From Silene noctiflora (lineage: Eukaryota; Streptophyta; Magnoliopsida; Caryophyllales; Caryophyllaceae), in the NCBI GenBank assembly GCA_009801015.1, contig VHZZ01003842.1:18796-39229 (forward strand): 20,434 bases of DNA, written 5' to 3'. The notes beneath the pieces were generated by a model. It ran no database searches, was not told where the DNA came from, and saw only the letters and a list, made by a program, of their open reading frames with translations. Below, piece by piece: positions 1 to 10,300 of the stretch. Positions within the stretch are counted from its first letter, which is position 1; every line of letters starts with the position of its first letter. The translations under genes were made by a program, and so were the position numbers.

Positions 1-37
1 TCTGAATTCGTGTAAAGAGTTACACGGTAACATTTCT

Positions 38-170
38 ATGCATATAAGGAGTTATACGCATATGAAATTATATGTATAAGGAGTTATACATATTTTGTTA
101 TATGTATAAAAGGTTATACGTATAAGATGTCATATGTAGGATTTGTACGTATAAGGGTTATACATGTAAA
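38..170. repeat. Degenerate AT-rich minisatellite, about 4 units
   Basis: Four imperfect units of roughly 30-36 bp follow one another. Each is built around a core such as ATGTATAAGGAGTTATAC, with later units drifting to AAAAGGTTATACG and AAGGGTTATACATG. A weaker related motif, GTAAAGAGTTACACGG, lies just upstream, so the array may begin left of the window. It lies immediately before the copia RNase H remnant and so sits inside the internal part of that element. No reading frame is kept through it. Confidence 0.6.
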
Positions 171-182
171 TCACAAATAAAA

Positions 183-467
183 GCTGAGCACATTGCAGCA
201 TTCGATGTTGTAAAAGAGGCAGTAATAATTCGGGATTTAATGGAACTAGAGTAGTTCTTTTAGCCGAAGATCGTCTCCCGATATACTGTGAAAACAGTGG
301 GAGCATTTTTCTGGCTAATGGAGCCAATGTCTAGAAGTTGTTTAGACAAGAGCTCCGAAAGGTTCTATGTAATAAAAGATTACATGGAACAGAAGAAAAT
401 GGCATTTGATATTAGAGAGATGCAAAACGTTGCTAATCCTCTAGCCAAAGGTGTTGGCACAAGGTAG
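183..467 (+). pseudogene. Ty1/copia polyprotein remnant: RNase H domain and C-terminal tail
   Basis: Three consecutive segments read as the end of a plant copia polyprotein. The first (183-251) gives AEHIAAFDVVKEAV, the usual AEYIAA..KEAVW segment of copia RNase H. After a TAG at 252 the reading moves to another frame (251 onward) giving LPIYCENSGSIFLA, the usual YCDNxGAIxLA motif that carries a catalytic Asp in intact copies; here that position reads Glu (CEN instead of CDN). From 342 the first frame returns with FYVIKDYMEQ and NVANPLAKGV, matching the RRYHLIRE...NVADPLTK tail, and stops at 465-467. In-frame stops and frameshifts make this a dead copy. The family call rests on motif order and is fairly secure; the lineage within copia is not resolved. 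Confidence 0.75.
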
Positions 468-1301
468 ACATGATGGTCATGTCATCTCAATGTGATTGAG
501 GTGTATGCCTTTATTGCTACAGATTATATGTTATGTAAATATTGGATAGAGTATCAATGTTTATATGATAATCACATTCATTGTTTGAGTTTAATAAAAA
601 AACTCAATTATTTAGTTTGACTAAATTTAATACTTTGTTTATCCGAATAGGTTGTGAGACAACGTGAATCCTATTCAAGTGAACTGGATGAACTTTGTAT
701 TTGTCCCTAGTCACTTAATGAGGTGACGTCTCGTAGTGACTAGATTGTAAGTCGATTGATGGTGGGTTCAGCACCATGAGGTCATGAGGATGACTGGTCG
801 ATTACATAAGCAGACTGTGGGACGCTCTGTCGGGCAGTGACCATTTATAGAGTCCCTTAAGTTCTATTGCAGACGCTTGGTCGTGGCAGAAGACTTCTAT
901 TTATTCCTATGAGTCGATTCTTTGACTGGAAACTATTATCCGAGTCAGTGCAGTTTTCGAGTGATTTTGGTTTTTGTCCGAGGTCGCAGTGTGAAAGGAG
1001 GCCGATGAGCATCTACTGGGTCATGGTGATCTGTATTGAACAAAGATAGATAGGGCAGACATGAATTGTCCACCCACGTTGGGTTTATATATCTCAGGGC
1101 CACTCGAGGAGTTGTGACTGGAAATGCGTGACCACGCTCGGAAGTAATCTATGGTAGATTTTTACGGTCTTGCAGTCACACTCCCGATCGAGAAAACCAC
1201 TCACGATATGTTCATGTGCAAGCACGACCTGAAAGAAACCTTGCATTGAGTGGGAGATTATTAATAAAACGGACAAGAGAATCGGTAACACGCCCTTGTA
1301 T
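468..1301 (+). mobile_element. Noncoding 3' internal region of the copia element
   Basis: This stretch of about 830 bp lies between the polyprotein remnant and the polypurine-tract cassettes. It has no reading frame that resembles a protein. It is mixed in composition, with a short AT-rich part near 540-640 and a G-rich part near 760-1240. A GAGTGGGAGATTATTAA motif near 1246 resembles a polypurine tract but is not followed by the TGTTGGAG LTR start. The assignment to the copia element is by position only. Confidence 0.5.
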
Positions 1302-1430
1302 GGACAAGCAGAATATTGTTGGAGTAAGAGGTTATCCACAATTGTGTGTTACAATCATCGCACAACTTGTCTCGGACAAGTGGGAGATTGTTGGAGTAGA
1401 TGTCCTCCACAATAGTGCGTGTAAATATTA
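1302..1430 (+). repeat. Duplicated polypurine tract / LTR-start cassette, 72-bp offset
   Basis: Two copies about 72 bp apart share the order GGACAAG, then a purine stretch, then TTGTTGGAGTA, then TCCACAAT and GTGT. The first starts at 1302 and has the degenerate purine stretch CAGAATA. The second starts at 1374 and has AGTGGGAGA, the classic polypurine tract found just before copia 3' LTRs, followed by TGTTGGAG at 1389. In intact copia elements the tract primes plus-strand synthesis and marks the 5' edge of the 3' LTR, so 1389 is the better LTR start. Confidence 0.6.
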
Positions 1431-2660
1431 AATCTCATTTAAGGAATATACTCGGGATATTCATTGACAATAATTAGTCAGCTGATCAACGTTTATCGGT
1501 AACGGTTGACCAACTAGGGTTTGACGTTACTATCGTATGACGGCGGTGTTCAGCTGATCCCTTTCGGTCACACCTATAAGAACAAGCCCCAATATAAAAA
1601 CTAATTTATATGTATATCATACGATTAATTAGTCCCTTGATAAATTGACTAAAAGTTAGTCGATTAATTTATTTAGAGAGATTTCGAGTTATGAACTCGA
1701 GCCGAGAAAGTTATTATTTAATTATGCGATAATTGAATAATAAATTAATTAAGACGGGAATTAATAATTAAACAGTTAATTATTAAAATTGTACTAATTG
1801 GCTAATGTGATTAGTATTAGTACGTAAAATATATGTGTAGATGTACATGTATATTTACGGAGTGTTATTAGACGAAATTAATTGGGAAACATTTAAACAT
1901 AAACGATGTTTAAGTGGAAAATTACACGTATTTGTACGTCAAATTTAAAAATCAAAATGGACCCATAAGCGGTTATGGGAACCGTGTAAAACATCACATA
2001 AGTGGAACATTAGACATCATAATTAGATTTTGGCATGTCTTGTTCCCTTTGTATTTCCCATGTTTCTTTTTGTTCTTCCCATAGCAATTTGTCTATTCTA
2101 TGTACAATTCTATTGGGTGCACTAAAAGAGAACACACTCCCCCTAAAATGTTCCCTGTCAAAATGGATGCATTTTTTGCTCATTTTTTTATGTGTGCATT
2201 TGTGTGGAAAAATCACAAAAAAATTCACAAAATCTCTCTCTAAAATATTAGAAAATAAATACTAATAGTTAGTATTTTAGATCTAATTTTACTAGTTATT
2301 ACTAAGAGTTAGTAATAATAATTTTCAAGGGTAATATGAGTGATATCTAGTTAATATTACCCATATTATTTGGTGCAAGTTCTTGGGTGCAATCTAAGAA
2401 GATCTTCTACTTTGAAGATTTGGGTCTTGAAGGATCATGTCATTGTTTATAAGCTCATGAACAACAAGAAAGGTGTTCTTGTTGTGCCTATATTGTCCGA
2501 TTTAAGCATTGTAAGAATATATTCTCTATTCTTTATTTTATGCCTTCATATTATAATCATGCAACATAGATCCTTAACATCTAAAAGCAATAAAAGGTTT
2601 TTGATAAAATTTTAGATGGTATTTTGAGGTTTTGAACTTTCAAGATCCACACAAGAAACA
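1389..2660 (+). mobile_element. Probable 3' LTR of the Ty1/copia element (3' edge uncertain)
   Basis: The sequence starts TGTTGGAG directly after a polypurine tract, as expected for a copia LTR. TATAAAA at 1593-1599 would fit an LTR promoter. The AT-rich body carries no reading frame of interest. I cannot fix the 3' edge: a CA dinucleotide around 2650-2663 is a candidate, but no second LTR copy is in the window for comparison, and no target-site duplication can be assigned. Length near 1.2-1.3 kb would be long but within the range of copia LTRs. Confidence 0.45.
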
Positions 2661-3794
2661 AACATATTCTTGTCCAATCTACGAAAAGCAACTTAATTGA
2701 TCATTGAGGATACCACTACAAAATTTCAAAATTAATATTTTTTTTATTGCTCGACACTTTTTCTTTCTTTGTACAAGTCTGTGTGCTTAACCACCCGCCT
2801 CGCCAATGTGACAAGTTTCAACCTCCATTGTAGTCTTCAATGAGATTTGACAAACATTTCCTATCATTTTCGTCTCACGTACCTTTTTAAAAGTTTGTGT
2901 TTTACTTGTATCCTCTAAATACCGCTTAACAGCATAAAACATTAAATCGGACCTAATAAAATAAAATTTTGAATTGTGTCTAACATAATAATTTGATTTG
3001 AGCATATAAACTAGGCTATATACGTTAAACAGTAAAATTTGGCCTTCTTTGACATTCAAATTATGCATTGCAAAGCAACGATGTAGCCGTCGGTGGACTA
3101 GGATGAGCTATGGTCCGAGTGGATCTTTAAAATATACTTCAATTAAAAGAGCGTGTAATGAGAAAGCAACAAAGTGTTGTTGGTAGAGTGGTGATTACAG
3201 TGAATATGTCATTGACATTAAATCAAATGTCCTGCCTAATAACTTAAAAACGCTTTATATGCAATTTTTATTGTATAAATTAAACATTTTTCTACTCTTC
3301 AATTTTCTTATTTTGTTTTGAATTTCTTATAAGCTTTGATGCGCTCTCTTTTTTCAGTTTTAATACATTAGATATGTGTTTCTTTTTTTCAAGTTTTTAA
3401 CTCGAGCAAATATTAAGGGAGTAATTTTTCAAGTTTTTTTAAGTAGTTAGCAAATAAAAACACGAGGTTTATTACAATTGATAGTATTTATAAAAAAAAA
3501 TCCTTAAAAGTTAAAATAAAATAAAATGGTACAAAGTCACTTAAAATCTCTCGTGCTGCTATTATTGGATAATCACCTAACACATGCCTTGTATACCTTT
3601 CAAACAATTAACATGTCATTTATGTAATTTTATAAATTTTATGAAATGACACCATTAGTTTTGTGGTTAAAAAAAATATTCATTAAATACATGTATTCAT
3701 TAAATTACTCAATTGTGTAAGGTAATATGTTGTTGACAGAATTTGAACTTAGGTCATAGTATCCTTTTTGTGAGTTTGCGAGTTAAGCTAGCTC
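2661..3794. other. AT-rich intergenic DNA, nothing assignable
   Basis: No conserved reading frame, RNA gene or clean transposon end is visible. The minus-strand open stretch at 2787-3068 has no recognisable motif and no coding-like composition. Just left of the SINE-like repeat, the minus strand reads TAGCTTAACTCG and, about 30 bp later, AGTTCAAATTC. These resemble the A and B boxes of a tRNA-derived SINE head (about 3740-3795), so a second minus-strand SINE may abut the repeat. Confidence 0.4.
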
Positions 3795-3956
3795 GCATCG
3801 AATGTACACAGTCTTACCCTTGTGTTAACAATACAAAGAGATTACTGTATTTCCGAATGACCTAAGATGAAAATTGCATCGAGAATATTGAATAATTGTT
3901 AATTCACAATAGAAAGAAGTGCAATTGCTTTAGTTAGTCATTTTGCACGTTCCACA
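3795..3956 (-). repeat. SINE-like dispersed repeat, copy 1 (minus strand)
   Basis: Read on the minus strand this matches the repeat at 14872-15042 over about 140 positions with scattered differences and small gaps. Shared blocks are GCACTTCTTT, GATGCAATTTTCATCTT, GGTCATTCGGAAA, ATTGTTAACACAAGGGTAA and GTGTACATTCGA. The GGGTAAG.C.GTGTACATCCGA block resembles the body of plant Au-type SINEs. The two copies are in opposite orientation about 11 kb apart, so they are dispersed mobile copies and not a local duplication. Confidence 0.6.
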
Positions 3957-4648
3957 ATAAATTTTGGATTGTTAAAAGAAAAATTAGTATGAATTCTTAT
4001 TTAAAACCGTCATAACATAAGACGACTTATACACCGATTAAGATAGAGGTGAAAATGAAAGGGATCGTGAAAGATGTTAAGCTAAGATGGTCTAGTAAAT
4101 CTGGCAAACGGGTCAATCGGAGTCAGGAGAATTCGGATTTCGGTTTGCGAAATTTCGTCGGGTCGCGTTATTTAAGATTCGAGTCATTTTTTGGGTGGGT
4201 TGCTTTCAAGTTAATTGAAGATAACTGTCAATGTGATAACCATTCGGTCCAGTCAATTTGAAATTCGGATATGATTCATGTACTCAATTCGAGTGCAGAT
4301 CGAATTTGGGCCGGGTTATTCCGATCGGCTCAATTTCGCCAGGTCTAGTCTTAAGCCTTGAAAAAGAGAAAAAATTGAAATTTGGATTGAATGCATAAAC
4401 ACCCTCCCCTATTTTAACTTACATAGTCACATATGTGTCATTGCTAACTCCATAAACGTTCAAACATACATTTACCAACCCAAAAGCTATCCCTTCTCAG
4501 TTCTCCACAAATTACAAGCCCAGAATAATTGGAACAAACACATTTTTTGTAAAAAAAAAATACTCGGACAATCGATACAATCATACAATTACAATACATA
4601 CAATAATTTCTGAAAACAGAAAAGAAAAAAGAATAAGAAAGTAAAAAA
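3957..4648 (+). promoter_or_regulatory. Upstream region and probable 5' UTR of the DnaJ gene
   Basis: This non-coding stretch leads up to the DnaJ start codon. The part 4060-4350 is moderately GC-rich with repeated GGGTC/GGTC and ATTCGG motifs and looks like decayed repeat DNA. The part nearer the gene (4380-4648) is AT-rich with an A10 run at about 4550 and an A-rich leader directly before the ATG, as is common in plant 5' UTRs. I could not pick a convincing TATA box or transcription start. Confidence 0.35.
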
Positions 4649-7317
4649 ATGGCGGCCACAGGAATTTGTTTCCACGGACCGTCGCTAACCACCACCACAA
4701 CCTCCGACCGAACCCTAGCACTGCCGTCGTTCTTCAATGGCGGCCTCAGTTTTCGCACTAACACTAACTTTCTCTCTCTTACTTCGCCGCCGCCGCCGTC
4801 GTGTTTTCGCCGGAGAATGAAATCGAGCCGAGTAATTGTGAGAGCACAGTCTTCGGATTATTACGCAACTCTCGGAGTTTCGAGGTCTTCTACTGCTAAA
4901 GAGATAAAAGCAGCTTATCGCCGTTTAGCTCGCCAGGTGTAATTTTTTTATTTGAGTTTAATTTCGTAATTTATTTAGTAATTGTTTTTTGAATTTTGAT
5001 TTTAGGAGTTGATTGAATTCCGTATTGTGTTGTAGGATAATGAGTAGAATTTGTGTGATACGGTGTAGGATTTGGAGTTTGTGTGTTGTAGTTGATTGAG
5101 GCGTTGTTGCGGAGCTAGGATTTTATTTGATTTTGATTTTAGGTTAGTTGATTGAGTTCGTTTTCGCGTTGTGTGAAAATGAGTGTGTAATTTGTGTGGT
5201 ACTGGTATGGTATGAGATCGGTATTTCATTAATTTGAGTGAGGTGTAGTAGCGGAACTAGGATTCAAAGTTGTGTGAAAAATGAGTCTAGGTAATTTGTG
5301 TGGTACGATATAAGATTGCTATTATGAATGATGTGGTTGAGTGTGGCGTAGTAGCGGAGCTAGGATTTGAAGTTAATGGGGCTAAATATAGAATGAGGCT
5401 TCTCAGAGGCAAATTGGTGAATGCAATAGTGTAACGTAGAATAATAAATCGAAATTTTTTTACTATAATGTTCAAAATATTCATTGTTGGGGCCGATAGC
5501 CCTTGCTAGCTGAATGCTCCACCGCTGGACACTAGATTCCGAAATAAGCATTGAGGAGCTGCACATTTTTGTGTCTTTATTTTGGCTGTGTTCTGAAATG
5601 GTGATGAAGTGTAGGAATGTGTCTTCTCACGCTATTCCCCGCTTCATCCTTGAAGCTTAGCTAGTAATATTGTAAGGTAATAATCGAGTTTCTTTTCAAT
5701 CTCGAAATAACCTTGGACATGGAAGATAATAGTTTAATAAGCTTGATTGAGTTCAGATAAGGGAGGGGAGTTATTTGCAATTTACTTCTGTATTTTAGGG
5801 GTGACATTCATAATTGGTTTATTAATATTCTCTTACTTTTGTAATAAAAGCTATAGAATCATAGTGCAACATCATTCTACTTTATTTATAGAATATATCA
5901 TGACTTAAACAAGTATTTGAGAAAATTACTCCTTATCAACGGGTCATGTTAGTTAGTAGTACTAGGGGGATGGACTGAAACATTGTGAATTTGTAATTTT
6001 GTGAGTTAACTTTGCAGATTTTTGTTTGAGTTAACTTTTCGTAGATTTTCGAAATTATGTGATGATCTGATCTGATAATCAAGGATTGGCTAAGAGGAAA
6101 GATCAATGATTACTGTAAAGCTGTTCGATTGTCTTTTAACCATGAATTATGCTCTCTGAAAATTCAATGGAAGACAAATGGAAAGGAGTGGACAGTGTTT
6201 GGGTTACCGTGATTTTCGTTGAACATATCGGAGCAAGACGTTATTTGATTTTTGTCTTAGCCAGGAAACCCATCATGTCCCTAATTTACCCAGATTTTTT
6301 GTTTTTCAGTAGTTCTTAGTCTCGTTGTAGATATGAATATATGCTACATCTATATACGCAGTAATTCTAAAATTTTCTTAGCTTCTGATTTGTGGATTTT
6401 TACTTTTGATTCAAGTATCACCCTGATGTCAACAAGGAACCTGGGGCAACAGAGAAATTCAAGGAAATCAGTGCTGCTTACGAGGTATGTCTCAAAGTGA
6501 TCGTAGTGATCAGTGACTCAGTGCGTATTACTGATTCTTAAACACTAAATAGAAGTTTCATTGTTCTCTCTGTTTAAAACTAGTTACCATTCTGAGTTCA
6601 TATATAACCTTAGGTTGTTGTGCTTTCTAGTCCACTTAAGTTTTCTAGGAAATGACGTTCATGGAAATGGAGTAGCAGTGTACGTTTTGTTTGGGTAAAA
6701 AGTTGCTAGCTGACAGCTGCTGTGGCTGAGTGTGGAAAATTTAAATGTGCTGTTAAAAGGTAGTCTTATGTTATATGTTCTGAAGAAGCATACACTTGTC
6801 GGACTTTTCATCCAGGTAACATCTGAAGCCACCTTTTTTTGTTAATGGTTAAGTGGATGTGCATGAACATGTGATCCATCTTAAAAGTTAAGACTCCTTG
6901 AGAACATGACAAGAGAATGGAAAGCACTGGGAAATGGGGGAGTGTTGATGTCAACTTATCAACGTTTTGATTGTATACAAGTATGGGTGTGAATGACCAT
7001 AGGGTCATGGTCTTATAAGGAAAGACTCAGTGAGTGTCACAATGGTAGCTTAGTGATCGTCAGTTCTTGTTGTAATCATTAACATGGTGAAAAGTTTTGC
7101 ATTCATTTAATTGGTGGATAACAGTTTCGGTCACTTTTTATTATTGTGATTAATATGCCACTGATGTTTTATGCTGATTTGATGGAATATAGTTTTGTTT
7201 TCAAGAAAGAACCAATCTGATATTTGTAGCTGACAAATTGTTTAATAAGAATATAGGTTATACAGTACTCATAACGCACAAGGCCTCTTTCTTTGTTGCT
7301 GACAAATTGTTAATAGA

Positions 7318-7366
<49 letters not shown>

Positions 7367-10300
7367 CACTATATTCAGTTACCCTCTAACAAGACCTGAA
7401 TGACATTGTTTGTGATGGGTGATCTGTCATTTTAGCTGTTGAGCTATGAACATTTATTTGCTAGCAATATTAGTGATTAAGTTTGCCATGATAGCTGTTA
7501 TTAGGAATAAGTGTATCTGTAATTTATTTTTTCCTAAATAAGGAAGCTTATGTGTAGTATCTAGTACTCGTACATCTTTAGGGCTGTTTTTCTTTGTGGG
7601 AAGTATCATTGATATTTTGTAATTGAAAATAGAGCTGGGAATCAGTTTTACTGTGAGTTTCTTCTAAGGGTTTGAATATACTAAAAGAATCCAATGAAAG
7701 GGTGATTTGAGGTGTTTTCCTCGTAGAGAGTGAGTTCTAAAATTTTGGGCCAAGGTAATTCCGAGTAGTTCTCTGTACACTCTTCTCCTCTCGGTTTTGG
7801 TGATAGGATTCTGCTGGATTTTGCCATCTAGGTATCGTGTGGATTTATGTATGACACTTCTAGAATATTCATATTGTGTTTTGAATACTGAGGTACAACA
7901 CTGTCAGGTGCTATCAGATGACCAAAAGAGGTCCCTGTATGACCGGTATGGTGAAGCTGGTGTGAAGAGTGCTGTAGGTGGATCCGCTGGTGCTTATACG
8001 GTAATCCTTGTTGCTCTATGAGTCTATCAGTCTATGTGACCTCTATATATCCTTTTGCATTCAGTATATTAACTGATTCATTTTGTCATATTTTTATCCC
8101 TTAAACAGACCAATCCGTTTGATCTATTCGAGACTTTTTTTGGATCTAGTATGGGTGGTTTCTCTGGTGTTGACACGGGGTTCGGGACACGCCGTCGTAC
8201 CACTGTTACAAAGGGTGAAGATATACGGTGAGTCTAGTATTGTTCTTATATAAATATCACAAGCTCACAATTGTCTTATGTTTGCTGAAGAAGTTGTCTT
8301 TTTGGTCTCTTTGCTTGTTTTAACTTTAACCCTATCTTAAGTTCCAGGATTATCCATTTTTGGATTATGGCTACTTTAGTAGCTCATATGCATCACTTCT
8401 CAGATAGGTAACTTAGGTTATAGTTGATGACGTAATTGACTCCTGCTTTTAAAGTGTTACAGCTACGATATGACGTTGGAATTTTCTGAGGCGATATTTG
8501 GTGTGGAGAAAGATTTAGAGGTTTCACATCTGGAAACATGTGAGCTCTGTGCAGGAAGTGGGGCAAAAGTTGGTTCTAGGATGAGAATATGCTCGACTTG
8601 TGGAGGGAGGGGTCAAGTGATGCGAACTGAGCAGACACCTTTTGGAATGTTCTCCCAGGTTGGATTTTCGTATCTTATATCCCTCTAACTCATAGGGATT
8701 GCCCCATTTTATTAAATACAACTCACATATATTCAACAAATGGTGCAATCCCAAAGATTTGGAGGGAGTATTCATTTACTTAGATTTACAATTTTTGTCT
8801 AGATACTGAGTACTGACAGTCTGACATTACATTATTACAGTCCACCCAGCTCACGTTTTATTAATAAAATTAAAGATACTTTTGCTAACTTGACTGAGAA
8901 ATTTAAGTTGGCAATTAGTTGATACACAATAGAGCCTCATGTTTTCTTTATTTTAGCTAAGAACGTTACTTGTGCTGTCATTTTTTTCCCTACCCTATTA
9001 TGTGCAAGGGATTCAGGAGTCGTTTAATTGTTTCCCTATCAAATAAATTTTGTTTGGAGAACTGGGCAGAAAACACTCTGGAACTCAGATTGTGGTATCA
9101 TGAGGAATATCGCTTGTTGTTTTGTATGCACGCGTGTGTGTGTGGTGGTGGTGGAGGTATCCGGTTTTTATTCAAAAGCAGGGGGGAAGGGGGAGCACAC
9201 TTAGCTTATTAGCTGTATTGTCTGCTTTTTTGCTTTACACATAATTCTCCCTCCCATTAAATTCTTAAGGAAACAATAAAAAACTATTAAAGTACATCAA
9301 GTGGATTCAAACGTTAAAACAAACCCATTTTACTTAAGATACTAACTCTAAGGTTAAATCTAAATCCCTCCTTCATTAGCAACACCACCACTGCGGCCTT
9401 CCTCTACCACCATGACCTGAACATCACCCACCACCGTCAAACCCACCAAAATCACCTTTATGTGCCTCTTGACACCGGATCCACCTCACCTACAATCACA
9501 CAACTTACCTCCGCTTATCACGACCTTTCATAAAGACTATAACCATCAAACAACCTCACAGTGCCCCCTCAAACACGACCTCACTCCAACCAGATCTGTT
9601 AAGGCGAGAGAAAGTTATAGGGTAGACGAGGGAGAACCAGAGGGTGGTGGTGAGATGGAGGGGGAGTGTGAGATCAACAATGGCAGGCTTCTGAGAGGGA
9701 AGGCTCGGTGGGGATGTGAAATTGGTCGAGGGTGCTGTGGGCTATGAAGTATTACGTCAGCGGAGGGGGATTGGGCGTTTTATGAGCAAGTAAGAATGTA
9801 AGATGAATAGATATCGGGCTTAATTATTGTAATCTATGTAATGTGTATCTTATAAGGACATTTGGTCATTTTAACACAAAAAGTTCACTGTAAAAATGAA
9901 ACTAATTAAGTGAGAAGAACAATGCGGAGTTTCCCTAGGGAGGATTAGGTGTTTATCGGGTAAGTAAGATGAATGTATTCTGGGTTTAATTATTGTAATC
10001 TATGTAATTGTGTATCTTGTTTTAGGGCAGTTGGGTCATTTTAACACAAAAAGTTTTCTAGAAAAGGAAACAAATGAAATAGGAAGTAAAAAGTGGAGTT
10101 TCCCTAAATGGAAAATGGGAAGAACAAAGTGGGTGGGAGTGAAAACGTATTTCCTTTGTTCTATGATGAAATAACATGAGTTGGCATCTAACTGGCTGGA
10201 AACTGATTGCCTTTTATTAGCATCTATAGGTATGTATGTAGAAGGTGAACTTGTGGAAATTTTGTTATTCAGATAGCATTTCCAAATGATTTAATCTGAC

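Noticed and set aside
2787..3068. 93-codon minus-strand frame in the intergenic region
   Set aside because: Atypical composition, no motif, no splice partner; consistent with chance.
4444..4764. 106-codon minus-strand frame over DnaJ exon 1
   Set aside because: It overlaps the DnaJ start on the other strand, has no recognisable domain, and the sense exon is clearly the gene.
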